DNA of 33,621 nucleotides from Desulfarculaceae bacterium. GTDB lineage: Bacteria; Desulfobacterota; Desulfarculia; Desulfarculales; Desulfarculaceae. How positions within the stretch are numbered: position 1 is the stretch's first letter; each line of letters begins with the position of its first letter. This document shows, piece by piece, positions 1 through 9,346 of the stretch. Position numbers and translations under genes: made by a program. The stretch spans positions 1 to 33,621 of the forward strand of contig JANQFN010000393.1 in assembly GCA_028277825.1 (NCBI GenBank), read 5' to 3'. The notes under the pieces were generated by a model. The model was not told the origin of the DNA. It did no database searches and saw only the letters and a list, made by a program, of their open reading frames with translations.

Positions 1-2319
1 GAAGATGACCTTGCCTTCCTTCCATTCCGGCGGAACTTGGCCAAGCGCACTTAGCAGGGAGGGGGCCAAGTCTAAATATTGGACCGGGGTTTTGACCACT
101 AGCCCGCCTCTTTTACCGCCGGGCAGGCGGACCACCAGAGGACACGGATCTTCAATGCCTGATCCCCGGTTGTGATCGCTCATGTAAATCAAGATGGTGT
201 TTGCCCATTTGCCGCTCTCCTTTAGGGCGTCAACCACACGCCCCAAATGGGCGTCGACGGTAAGGATGGAGTCATCATACTCGTTTTCAAACCTAATTTG
301 GTCAGGGGCGGTTTTGGCGGAAAACTTGCGTTTGCCGATGATAAAGTTGGGACCGTGGGGGCCGAGCAAATGCAGGTGGGCAAACAGGGGGCGTTTTTCG
401 GTCCTAATTTTTTCAATGAGGTAATCCACCCTCTTGAAGTCATCAAGAGAATTGCGGGGGATGTTACCGGACACTAGTTGGCGCACCGATGGTTTGCGGT
501 GCTGCACGTATGTCACCCATCCGATGAGGACGCCCAGACGGTCCAACACTCCCTCGGCCAGTGAGTCCAAGAAATAAGCCTCTCTGGCAAACATCAGCCC
601 CGCCGTTAGCCTCCAGACGCTTTGTTCCAGCTCGATCTCATTTCCATTTATGTTGTGAAAGGCGTTTCTCAGGTTGTATCGCTGGGGATGCCCGTGCTGT
701 TCGTCAGAAAGATCCAGGGTGTAGTAGCCCCAATTGGCCAGGATTCCCGGCAGGTGCAGGTAGGAGTGCCGCCCGAACAGTACATCCACCTCCCATACCA
801 CCCGGCTGGTCAGCGGATGCACGCCAGTCATGATGCTGGCGATGCTGGGCCTGGTTTGGTGTCCGTTGGCGTAGGCCTGATCATAGCGGATCGACTCTGC
901 CAAAAGCCGGTCCAGGTTGGGCGATGTTTGGCGGGCATACCCATAGGCGCTCAGACGTTGAGGGTCCACCGAGTCTGGCAGAAAGAGGATGATGTTAGGC
1001 AGTGTGGCCGTCTTTGGCGGCCGGGTTATTACTTCCGCGACCTCTTCCCTGGTTATCAAATAGGCATGAATGGAATATGCCCCGGTGACCAACAGTAATA
1101 CAGCCGCGGCAATACCCAGAGCCTTGCCATGACCGCTGAGGGCCAGGTCCAGGCGCGAACGGCGAGCCAAGGCCAGAGCGGACAAGCTTGCCAGCATTAT
1201 TACGGCTGGATACAGGAAGGTGGTCAAGTCAGCCATGTCAATGCCCATGGCGCTGTACAGCCAGGCATCAAAATGGGTCAGCACCAGCGACACCAGGCAG
1301 GCGGCTAAAAATAACCGGCAGACCAAGCGTGTTGTCAAAAAAAGACTTCTACGCCCCGGCAAACAGACGGTCGCCATCCACAAAAAAAGCAAGGCGCCCA
1401 GGCCGAATATGAATCCCAGGGAAAGTGAGTTCAGGCCTACCAATAATAGGGTGGAGTTGTTGAAGCGTGACAAAAATGAGTAGTTGGTTAAGTGGAAAGC
1501 CAGATCCAGCACTATGGCTATCGCCACGAGCGTTGACCAAATGGATAGATAGGGCAGCAGACGGGTCCAAACTTCTTTTGCGTTGCGCGGCGCTTGCAAG
1601 TCAGCGGGCGTCCAAAGGGATTTCAAAAAACTCCTTGCTTGACGGGGTCTGACCAGTGCGGTCAACAAAAGACTGACTAAAACCAGAGGTAAGGTCAAAG
1701 GCTGGTTGGGGCGGGGCATCAACAGGTGGTTCCACCAGACATTGATGTTGCCGCTGTCGATATAATTCAGCGCGGTTCCCTGGAGCAGAACCGGCTCTTG
1801 GTCTCCAGGCCCTTGTACTTTTAGCTCGAAACCGCCTCTGGCAGGGGCGTTATGCAAATGCACCACCAAAAAGTAGGGGCCGGGCTCCAACTTCACTTTG
1901 GCTTGGCTAAAATTACGGGCCGAGACTCCGCGTTGATGAATCAACCGCTTGTGGTCTATGAAAAGGCTTCCATAGTCGTCGCAGGCCAACTCCAGGTGAT
2001 AGACGCCGGCCCGCTCGACCTTCCATACGGCAAAGGCCTGCAGTGAAGTATCCGGTGTGTCCAGGGTGGCTGTGGCTCCAGGGACATGCAGGCTTCGGAT
2101 TGACGGACCGCCCAACTCCTGGTTGGGGTAAATCTTCACGCGCATGCCCTGTTTTTGCCAGTCGACTTCGGGCAGCACCACCAAACGCCATACGTGGGGC
2201 CAGGCCATTTGCATGGCGAGCAATAGAAGGGCCAGTATGGCCAAGGCTGTCAGCGCCAGACCCCAGGCCGGTTTGGGCCGGCAACCTTTTTGTGGGGGAG
2301 AGGTTGTGGTTATGCTCAT
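1..2319 (-). CDS. Membrane-anchored sulfatase/alkaline-phosphatase-superfamily protein, C-terminus truncated by window edge
   Basis: Manual translation of the reverse strand from ATG at 2319 (MSITTTSPPQKGCRPKPAWGLALTALAILALLLLAMQMAWPHVWR...) stays open to the window edge in the segments read. Includes TM segments and sulfatase-fold motifs NIILFLPDSVDPQRLSAYGYARQTSPNLDRLL, GHQTRPSIASIMTGVHP, ILIYMSDHNRGSG. Absent from the ORF track because no stop lies in the window. Confidence 0.85.
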   Translation of the reverse strand, partial: MSITTTSPPQKGCRPKPAWGLALTALAILALLLLAMQMAWPHVWRLVVLPEVDWQKQGMRVKIYPNQELGGPSIRSLHVPGATATLDTPDTSLQAFAVWKVERAGVYHLELACDDYGSLFIDHKRLIHQRGVSARNFSQAKVKLEPGPYFLVVHLHNAPARGGFELKVQGPGDQEPVLLQGTALNYIDSGNINVWWNHLLMPRPNQPLTLPLVLVSLLLTALVRPRQARSFLKSLWTPADLQAPRNAKEVWTRLLPYLSIWSTLVAIAIVLDLAFHLTNYSFLSRFNNSTLLLVGLNSLSLGFIFGLGALLFLWMATVCLPGRRSLFLTTRLVCRLFLAACLVSLVLTHFDAWLYSAMGIDMADLTTFLYPAVIMLASLSALALARRSRLDLALSGHGKALGIAAAVLLLVTGAYSIHAYLITREEVAEVITRPPKTATLPNIILFLPDSVDPQRLSAYGYARQTSPNLDRLLAESIRYDQAYANGHQTRPSIASIMTGVHPLTSRVVWEVDVLFGRHSYLHLPGILANWGYYTLDLSDEQHGHPQRYNLRNAFHNINGNEIELEQSVWRLTAGLMFAREAYFLDSLAEGVLDRLGVLIGWVTYVQHRKPSVRQLVSGNIPRNSLDDFKRVDYLIEKIRTEKRPLFAHLHLLGPHGPNFIIGKRKFSAKTAPDQIRFENEYDDSILTVDAHLGRVVDALKESGKWANTILIYMSDHNRGSGIEDPCPLVVRLPGGKRGGLVVKTPVQYLDLAPSLLSALGQVPPEWKEGKVIF

Positions 2320-2911
2320 GGTGGTGTAGGTGTATTTTGGCCTGCTGTTAATGCAGGACGGCCGGCCTGTGGTAAAGGCACTTGCTATTCCCTCAGTTCA
2401 TCTGTCCAGTGGATTTTTGCAAGTCTGATGGCTTCCTACCTGTGCCTGGCGAAAATTTTTCGAACTTTGCATATCCCAGCCCAACACCTCGACTGTTTGA
2501 CTGTAACAAAAGCAATCTTTGTGCCAATATGCACAAAATGGCCCGATTCATGATTTTCCACGAAAATACTCTTTAATTGCCATATGTTAAACTAATAAAC
2601 CAAGATAAAGGCTGGGCAAAAAAATAATGCCAAACGTATTTAGCTGTCAAAATGTTTTACAATTGACAAGAATCACAACGTCGGTTTGTGATATCTTGAT
2701 TTACAGTTTCACAGTTTGCCGCACGGTCCTACATCTTGCGGTACTGCTTAAACAAACCATGTATTATTAAAAAGTTAGCCACTTGTCTTTAACAGTGGCA
2801 AGACAATGCACTCCACCAGTGGCCATCGCTGGTATATCTCTTGCTGACCTACTGGGAAACGCAAGGGGGGCAGGGGTAGTACTTTTACGGAAGGTAAAGG
2901 TGCGGATTCGG

Positions 2912-2939
2912 TTGACATTTATTTTTAGGCGAGTAATAC
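2912..2939 (+). promoter_or_regulatory. Possible sigma70 promoter for the antiporter gene (TTGACA-N16-TAATAC)
   Basis: TTGACA at 2912-2917 and TAATAC at 2934-2939, about 35 bp upstream of the ATG at 2974; -10 match is only moderate. Confidence 0.35.
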
Positions 2940-2973
2940 CCTAAATAATAAAAGCGCAATTTGTGGTGCCGCA

Positions 2974-4983
2974 ATGACCCTCCTGATCGACATAATCATC
3001 ATCCTGGGGCTTTCTTTAGGAGTCATTTATCTCTTTCACCGCCTGGGTATTCCTTCAATCGTGGGTTTCCTGCTGACCGGGGCTTTGGCCGGGCCCAACG
3101 GGCTTGGGCTTATCACCAACATGCATGAAGTGGAACTCATGGCCGAGGTGGGCGTGGTTCTTTTGCTGTTCACCATCGGCCTGGAATTCAGCCTCAAACA
3201 ACTGCTTCGGATCAAGGGCGATGTCCTGGTCGGAGGTCTGCTGCAGGTGGGCGGGGCCATCGCCTTGATGGCGTTTTTTGCCCGGCTAGGCGATGTTTCC
3301 TGGAACGTGTCCCTGTTCATCGGCTTTTTGGTGGCTCTCAGCAGTACGGCGATTGTACTCAAACTCTTGCAAGATCAGTCCAACCTGGAGAGCCTGGCCG
3401 GACGGCTGTGTTTGGCTATGCTGATTTTCCAGGACCTGGTGGTGGTCCCCATGATTCTGGCCGTGCCCCTTTTGGCCGGTGCGGGGGCGGACGGTCAGCT
3501 GCACTGGCTGCCTCTTGTCCTCAAGGGCCTGTTGGTGTTGGGTATTTTGGTGGTTGGCGGGCGCTGGCTGGTGCCTTGGGCCCTGTCGCGCGTTGCCGCC
3601 ACCCGCAGCCAGGAGATGTTTCTGATCATAGTGGTAGTGCTGTGCATGGGAATAGCAGTGCTCACCTGGTGGGCCGGGCTCTCCTTGGCCTTGGGTGCCT
3701 TTGCGGCCGGGCTGATAATATCGTCTTCACCGTTCGGGCTGCAGGCCGTGGGCAGCGTGCTGCCCATGCGCGATCTATTCACCAGCTTATTTTTTGTCTC
3801 CATAGGAATGCTCATCGACCCCTACTACGTTTGGGATCATCCCGGTCTGGTGCTCGCGGCCACGGGCATAGTGCTGGGTGTGAAGTTTCTCACCACCGGC
3901 GGAGCGGTTTTGCTTTTGGGCCACGGCCTCAAAGTAGCAGCAGCTTCCGGACTGGCCCTGATGCAAATGGGCGAGTTTTCCTTTGTGCTTTCCCGGCTCG
4001 GCGTCAAGTCGGGCTTGTTGCAGCAAGACATCTACAATCTTTTTTTGACCACGGCAGTGTTGACCATGATAATGGCGCCGTTTCTGCTCAATGCCGGTTT
4101 CCGCTTGGGTGACAGGGCCCCTGCATGGCTAGCGGCCATCGGCGTGGGGCGCCTGTGGGCTGGTTCTTGGCGCAAGGAAACCGAAAACAAGGCCTCGAAG
4201 CCGCCTGCCGAGGTGTTGGTGGTGGGTTTGGGGCCGGCGGGACGTAAAGTGGTAAAAGCGGCCCAACTGGCCGGCATCGCCTATAGGGTGGTGGAAATGA
4301 ATCCCCGCACGGTGCGCCGGGAAACAGACGCTGGTCTCGACATCGTTTATGGCGATGCTTGCAACCCCACGGTGCTGGAGCATGCCGGTTTAACAAAGGC
4401 CAGGGTCTTGGTTATTTCCATGGGCGATTCCCTGATCACCCGGAAGATAACCGCAGCCGCCAGATCCTTGAATCCGGCGGTGTACATCATCGCCCGGACC
4501 CGCTGGGAGCACGAGGTGGAAGAACTCAAGGGCTTAGGCGCCGACGAGGTTGTCCCCGAGGAGTTTGAAACCTCTCTACAGATATTTGCCAGCGTGCTCA
4601 GGCATCTCCTGGTGCCGGAGGGAGAGATAGCGCCTTTGTTGGCTCAACTGCGCAAAAAAGACTATGATTATTTGCGCAAGGCCAGCCCTAGCGACTGGAC
4701 GGACCGTAGGCTGACGGGACTGTTTGACGATATTGAGATAGCCACCTATCGTTTGGAAAACGAATCGCCGTTTGCAGGCAGATCTCTGGCCCAAAGCTCT
4801 TTACGCAAGAAACATGGGATTCATGTGGTGGCCATACGCCGAGCTGGTTGCGTGATAGCTTCGCCTGGTGGCGAAGATGAGGTTCAGGCCGGTGATTTGT
4901 TGGTGGTGATGGGTGCTCCCCAAAAGGTGTTTGCCGCGGCACCCCTGTTCCGGGGAACCCGTGACCAGCCTAAGCCGGAGTAA
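2974..4983 (+). CDS. CPA2-family monovalent cation:proton antiporter (Kef-type) with C-terminal TrkA-N/TrkA-C (RCK) domains
   Basis: 669-aa ORF; multi-TM N-terminus (GFLLTGALAGPNGLG, LLFTIGLEFSLKQL, ALSSTAIVLKLL, LIFQDLVVVPMI); Rossmann segment EVLVVGLGPAGRKVVKAAQLAG...VYGDACNPTVLEHAGL; C-terminal TrkA-C-like segment. Confidence 0.93.
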   Translation: MTLLIDIIIILGLSLGVIYLFHRLGIPSIVGFLLTGALAGPNGLGLITNMHEVELMAEVGVVLLLFTIGLEFSLKQLLRIKGDVLVGGLLQVGGAIALMAFFARLGDVSWNVSLFIGFLVALSSTAIVLKLLQDQSNLESLAGRLCLAMLIFQDLVVVPMILAVPLLAGAGADGQLHWLPLVLKGLLVLGILVVGGRWLVPWALSRVAATRSQEMFLIIVVVLCMGIAVLTWWAGLSLALGAFAAGLIISSSPFGLQAVGSVLPMRDLFTSLFFVSIGMLIDPYYVWDHPGLVLAATGIVLGVKFLTTGGAVLLLGHGLKVAAASGLALMQMGEFSFVLSRLGVKSGLLQQDIYNLFLTTAVLTMIMAPFLLNAGFRLGDRAPAWLAAIGVGRLWAGSWRKETENKASKPPAEVLVVGLGPAGRKVVKAAQLAGIAYRVVEMNPRTVRRETDAGLDIVYGDACNPTVLEHAGLTKARVLVISMGDSLITRKITAAARSLNPAVYIIARTRWEHEVEELKGLGADEVVPEEFETSLQIFASVLRHLLVPEGEIAPLLAQLRKKDYDYLRKASPSDWTDRRLTGLFDDIEIATYRLENESPFAGRSLAQSSLRKKHGIHVVAIRRAGCVIASPGGEDEVQAGDLLVVMGAPQKVFAAAPLFRGTRDQPKPE

Positions 4984-5110
4984 AGATCTGCCTGTTGCGC
5001 GGAACTGAAGGTTCCACTGTTTACCCCAATGGGAGCATAAGCAAAAAAAGCCGACTTGCCAATTGACGCTTGGTCGATGATAGTAAAAATTACTCGCTAG
5101 GGAGCGGAAC

Positions 5111-6520
5111 ATGTTTCGGGTGTTGATTGCCGAACCCAACGGCCGACTCAGGCAAAATTTGGAACGCCTGGTGATAGACCAGGGCTTCCGGGCTGTGCAA
5201 GCCCGGAATGCTGATGAGGCTCTGGCCGAAGTAGGGAGCAACTCGCCCGACCTGGTGTTGGTAAGCGTCGCCCTGCCCCCGGACGGGGGTTTGAAATTCC
5301 TAACCCTTGTCAAGGAAAGTGACCCCCGCTTGCCGGTGATTGTTACCGCCGCTCAGGGGGCCACCAATGAAACCATCGAGGCCATCAAACGGGGAGCCTT
5401 TGATTACGTAACCCTTCCTTATGAACCGGTGGATATGGCCTCCCTGATTCGCCAGGCCCTGGAATCGGGGCGCCTGGTCCGCTCCCCTGTGCAGTTGGAC
5501 AGCAAGGAAGAGCACGAGTTCATGGCCGGTGATGCCTTGTTGGGGCGCTCCCGGCCCATGCAGGAGTTGTACAAGGCCATCGGCCGGGTGGCGGCCACGG
5601 ACTCCACAGTGCTTATCCAAGGTGAAAGCGGCACCGGCAAGGAGTTGGTGGCCCGGGCGCTGTTCCAGCACTCCACCCGGGCGGACAAGCCCTTCGTGGT
5701 GGTCAATTGTGTGGCCATTCCCGAATCCCTTTTGGAGAGTGAGCTTTTTGGCTATGAAAAAGGGGCCTTCACCGGTGCCAACTCCCGGCGGATAGGAAAA
5801 ATCGAGCAGGCTGACGGGGGCACCATCTTTCTAGATGAAATCGGTGACATGCCCCTGGCCATACAGGCTAAAATGCTCCGGCTGCTGCAAGAGCGCAGCG
5901 TGGAGCGCATCGGAGGCCGTACCCCTCTGCCGGTTGACGTACGCATTCTTGCCGCCACCAACCGCGACTTGGCCCAGGCGGTGAGCCAAGGGCGTTTCCG
6001 CGAGGACCTTTTTTACCGCCTGAACGTGGTGCCCATCCACTTGCCCCCATTGCGTGAGCGGAGCGAGGATGTGCCCGTGTTGGCTGACTACTTTTTGGCT
6101 CGGGTCACCCGGGAATTGGGGGTGCGCAACCCCGGCATCACCCCCGAGGCTTACGAATTGTTGACCGCACACCCCTGGCCAGGCAACGTTCGCGAGTTGG
6201 CCAATGCCATGGAGAAATGCCTTATCTTCGGCCGGGGCCATCCGGTGGGGGCTGAGGAGGTGGGTTCGCTGGCGTTGAACCAGGATTCCGGCCCCGGCGG
6301 ATTGAATCCCGAGTTGGATGAAGCCATTAGGGCCTGGGCCCGCCAAGGCATCGCCTCAGGCCGCTCCAAATTACTGGCTGAAATGCTGGACCGGGTGGAG
6401 GAGCTAATCGTGTCCGAAGCTCTGGAGAACACCGGCGGCAACCGCACACGGGCCGCCCGGCTGCTGGGTATTTCCCGCCCCTCGCTGCTGACCCGCATAA
6501 AAAAGTACGGCATCGGCTAA
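5111..6520 (+). CDS. Sigma54-dependent transcriptional regulator, NtrC type (receiver-like + AAA+ + Fis HTH)
   Basis: 469 aa; Walker A GESGTGKE, GAFTGA loop (YEKGAFTGAN), Walker B GGTIFLDEIGDM, C-terminal Fis-type HTH NTGGNRTRAARLLGISRPSLLTRIKKYGI; N-terminal receiver is degenerate. Confidence 0.95.
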   Translation: MFRVLIAEPNGRLRQNLERLVIDQGFRAVQARNADEALAEVGSNSPDLVLVSVALPPDGGLKFLTLVKESDPRLPVIVTAAQGATNETIEAIKRGAFDYVTLPYEPVDMASLIRQALESGRLVRSPVQLDSKEEHEFMAGDALLGRSRPMQELYKAIGRVAATDSTVLIQGESGTGKELVARALFQHSTRADKPFVVVNCVAIPESLLESELFGYEKGAFTGANSRRIGKIEQADGGTIFLDEIGDMPLAIQAKMLRLLQERSVERIGGRTPLPVDVRILAATNRDLAQAVSQGRFREDLFYRLNVVPIHLPPLRERSEDVPVLADYFLARVTRELGVRNPGITPEAYELLTAHPWPGNVRELANAMEKCLIFGRGHPVGAEEVGSLALNQDSGPGGLNPELDEAIRAWARQGIASGRSKLLAEMLDRVEELIVSEALENTGGNRTRAARLLGISRPSLLTRIKKYGIG

Positions 6521-6559
6521 GCTCAAATTCATTTACAATTTGAGCGTAAGAAATTGTAA
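6521..6559. promoter_or_regulatory. Two overlapping perfect 9-bp dyads directly downstream of the NtrC-type gene; candidate enhancer (UAS) or hairpin
   Basis: GCTCAAATT(6521-6529)...AATTTGAGC(6537-6545) and TTACAATTT(6533-6541)...AAATTGTAA(6551-6559), both exact inverted repeats. Confidence 0.5.
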
Positions 6560-6693
6560 CGCTTTGTAAAAAATTCCGACACCAAACCTCTCTCACATCT
6601 ATTTTGTCGGCATTTCAAGAAGTACTTGTACAACTAGCTGATATTAATTGTTTTAACTGTAGTGATGGGGCACAGATCAGCTGGTAGTGAAGT

Positions 6694-6710
6694 TTGGCAC
6701 AACCTTTGCT
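6694..6710 (+). promoter_or_regulatory. Sigma54 (-24/-12) promoter
   Basis: TTGGCAC-A-ACCT-TTGCT matches YTGGCAC(R)N4TTGCW with the correct 10-nt GG-GC spacing; lies between an NtrC-type gene and the histidine kinase operon. Confidence 0.8.
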
Positions 6711-6746
6711 TTGTTGGTATGAGCATCTATCAACAGGAGAGGACCT

Positions 6747-8474
6747 TTGCGCTTAAACCCCAGCCGGCCCAACAGATACTATCGAGCCCTCACCCGCAAT
6801 CTGGTGCTGTTTGTGGTGGTGGTATCTCTTTTGCCGCTGCTGTTCACCGGGGCCATTCTCCTCTATCAGTTTGAGCAAGCCTATCAGAGTAAGGTCGAGG
6901 AGCATCTTGAGGTGCTGCTCAAAAAGCACCGCCGCACCATAGATGCCTTTTTACATGACCGCTTGGCCGACATCCGGGTGTTGACCCGCTCACTCACAGT
7001 GGCGCAGATGAAAGATTCGTCGTTGCTTCAAACCAAACTCAATTTGCTCCGCGAGGAATATAACGGCGTCTTCGTGGATTTGGGGCTGGTGGATCCGAAG
7101 GGTTTGCAGGTGGCCTATGCCGGCCCATTCAATTTGATAGGCGCAAATTACGCTGGGGCCAAATGGCTGGAGAGGGCCCGGGCCGATGAGTACTTCATTT
7201 CCAATGTTTTCGCCGGATTCAGGGGCAGCCCACACTTCATCGTGGCGGCTCATAAGCGCCTGAATGGGCAGGATTGGCTCTTGAAGGCGACCATTGATTT
7301 CGAGACCTTCAATGCCTTGGTGGAGAACATCCGCATTGGTCAGACCGGCTTCGTCTTCATTTTGGACCGCAAGGGCGAACTCCAGACCAAACCCCGTCAG
7401 GAAGTAGTATTGGCCAGTGGAGCCTGGAGGGAAATCTTGGCCCTTCCCCTAAAAGAGGGAAAGGTGACCATCATTGAACAGGCCGATTCTCTGGACCGGG
7501 AAACGATCTATGCCGCCGCCTCTTTAAAAAACAGCTCGTGGATAATTTGCGCTCAGCAGGAGCGTTCCGACGCTTTCATGCACTTACTGCGTGCCCAGCA
7601 GGCCGCGTTGGTCATCTTTGTGTTGGGGGGCGTGGCCATTGTGCTGGTCTCGCTTTTGTTGGCCCGCCGTCTGGTCAGGCGTATCGCCGAGGCCGACAGT
7701 CAGAAGGAAGCCATGAACGAAAAAATGATTGAGGCCGGACGCCTGGCCTCCATTGGTGAGTTAGCCGCTGGCATCGCCCACGAGATAAACAACCCGGTGG
7801 CCATAATGGTTGAGGAAGCCGGTTGGATCGAAGACCTCATGTCCGATGACGGACCTCTCAGCGAAGAGACTTTAGCCGAGATTCAAAGGGCCGTGCAGCA
7901 GATTCAGGAACAGGGCGACCGTTGCAAGCAGATTACCTACAAACTTTTGAGCTTCGCCCGCAAGACCGATCCCACGGTCAAGGAAGTGAGCATCAACCGG
8001 CTGGTAGAAGAAGTCATCGGCTTGGTGAGCCAGAAATCACGCTACGGAGGGGTGAAAATCATAACCGACTTATCCGCCGGGCTGCCCCCGGTGGCGGCGT
8101 CTCCTTCCGAGCTGCAGCAGGTGCTTTTAAACCTGGTCAATAATGCCGTGGACGCCATCGAGAGCGACGGGGGAACCGTGGAAGTGATCACTTCCCAGGA
8201 GCAGGGCGATATTCATTTAACGGTGACCGATACTGGTATTGGCATTGCCGAGTCCAACCTGGCCCGTATATTCGACCCATTTTACACTACCAAACCGGTT
8301 GGGCAGGGCACCGGCCTGGGGCTTTCCATCTGTTACGGCATCATCAACAAGTTGGGGGGCGAGATCAAGGTGACCAGCGTCAAGGGTAAGGGGTCAGCCT
8401 TCACCGTGACGTTACCTGCTGACCAAAACAACAATCCGGCCTCGGCATCTGCCGAACAGGCCGAGCAAAGTTAA
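6747..8474 (+). CDS. Membrane sensor histidine kinase with periplasmic Cache-like sensor domain
   Basis: 575 aa; N-terminal TM, periplasmic region, second TM (AALVIFVLGGVAIVLVSLLLA), H-box GELAAGIAHEINNPVAIM, N-box LLNLVNNAVDAIE, G boxes DTGIGI and GTGLGLS; TTG start preceded by AGGAGAGGA. Confidence 0.93.
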   Translation: MRLNPSRPNRYYRALTRNLVLFVVVVSLLPLLFTGAILLYQFEQAYQSKVEEHLEVLLKKHRRTIDAFLHDRLADIRVLTRSLTVAQMKDSSLLQTKLNLLREEYNGVFVDLGLVDPKGLQVAYAGPFNLIGANYAGAKWLERARADEYFISNVFAGFRGSPHFIVAAHKRLNGQDWLLKATIDFETFNALVENIRIGQTGFVFILDRKGELQTKPRQEVVLASGAWREILALPLKEGKVTIIEQADSLDRETIYAAASLKNSSWIICAQQERSDAFMHLLRAQQAALVIFVLGGVAIVLVSLLLARRLVRRIAEADSQKEAMNEKMIEAGRLASIGELAAGIAHEINNPVAIMVEEAGWIEDLMSDDGPLSEETLAEIQRAVQQIQEQGDRCKQITYKLLSFARKTDPTVKEVSINRLVEEVIGLVSQKSRYGGVKIITDLSAGLPPVAASPSELQQVLLNLVNNAVDAIESDGGTVEVITSQEQGDIHLTVTDTGIGIAESNLARIFDPFYTTKPVGQGTGLGLSICYGIINKLGGEIKVTSVKGKGSAFTVTLPADQNNNPASASAEQAEQS

Positions 8475-8507
8475 CGAACCAAAGCCTTTTTGTGTGGAGG
8501 AAGAACC

Positions 8508-8954
8508 ATGGTTCAAATCAATCCCTCAATTCTGCTGGTGGACGACGAAGTGCCCTTCGTGGAAACCATGGCCAAGCGATTGGCAAAGCGGGATTTGACC
8601 GTTGATACGGCTTTTGGAGGCCGCGAGGCCCTTAAAAAGCTGGACAGCGGCGGACCAAGCACCATCGACGTGGTCATTTTGGATGTCAAGATGCCGGGCA
8701 TGGACGGGTTGGAGACCTTGGCTGCAATCAAGTCCGCCCACCCCAACGTCGAGGTGATCATGCTGACCGGACACGCCACAGTGGAGAGTGCCATCGAGGG
8801 CATGAAGGGCGGGGCCTACGACTACCTCATGAAACCCTGTGAGATGGATTTGCTCATGTCCAAAGTCAACGAGGCGGTAGACAAAAAACGGGCCCATGAG
8901 GCCAAGATTTTGGATGCCCGCGTGCGCATGCATGCCCTCAGGAGAGAGTCTTAG
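8508..8954 (+). CDS. Single-domain response regulator (CheY-like receiver)
   Basis: ILLVDDE, VVILDVKMPGMDGLE, MLTGHA, YDYLMKP all intact; ATG at 8508 after GGAGGAAG is a better start than the GTG at 8490 in the ORF track. Confidence 0.92.
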   Translation: MVQINPSILLVDDEVPFVETMAKRLAKRDLTVDTAFGGREALKKLDSGGPSTIDVVILDVKMPGMDGLETLAAIKSAHPNVEVIMLTGHATVESAIEGMKGGAYDYLMKPCEMDLLMSKVNEAVDKKRAHEAKILDARVRMHALRRES

Positions 8955-8965
8955 AGGGAGCAGTC

Positions 8966-9346
8966 ATGAGCGAAGAAGGCGCCGAGCGGATCAAAATTCT
9001 TCTGGTGGATGACGAGCTGGGCTACCTGGAGGTGCTTCAAAAGCGCATGGACAGGCGTGGGCTGGCTGTCACTCCGGTGAGCAGCGGCACCGAGGCCATT
9101 CGTGTGGCGCGTCGGCAGAGTTTTGACGCGGCGGTGGTGGACCTGAAGATGGAAGACATGGATGGCATAGAGGTCCTCAAGGTCTTGAAGGTGATGGACC
9201 CCGATCTGGCGGTCATCATCCTCACCGGCCACGGTTCGGAGCAGGCCGCCCGGGAGGGCATGGCCCACGGCGCCTTCGACTACCTGACCAAACCCTGCGA
9301 GTTGAGCGACCTGTTGGAGCGCATTTACGCCTCGCAGAAGAGCTAG
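8966..9346 (+). CDS. Single-domain response regulator (CheY-like receiver)
   Basis: ILLVDDE, AAVVDLKMEDMDGIE, ILTGHG, FDYLTKP; 126 aa, no output domain. Confidence 0.92.
   Translation: MSEEGAERIKILLVDDELGYLEVLQKRMDRRGLAVTPVSSGTEAIRVARRQSFDAAVVDLKMEDMDGIEVLKVLKVMDPDLAVIILTGHGSEQAAREGMAHGAFDYLTKPCELSDLLERIYASQKS

Noticed and set aside
222-446. Short ORFs in the first 2.3 kb (for example 622-1098 plus and 1913-2284 minus)
   Set aside because: They are off-frame relative to the continuous sulfatase-fold reading frame on the minus strand that spans the region.
3408-4112. 234-aa plus-strand ORF inside the antiporter gene
   Set aside because: Alternative frame of a strongly supported CPA2 gene; no recognisable domain.
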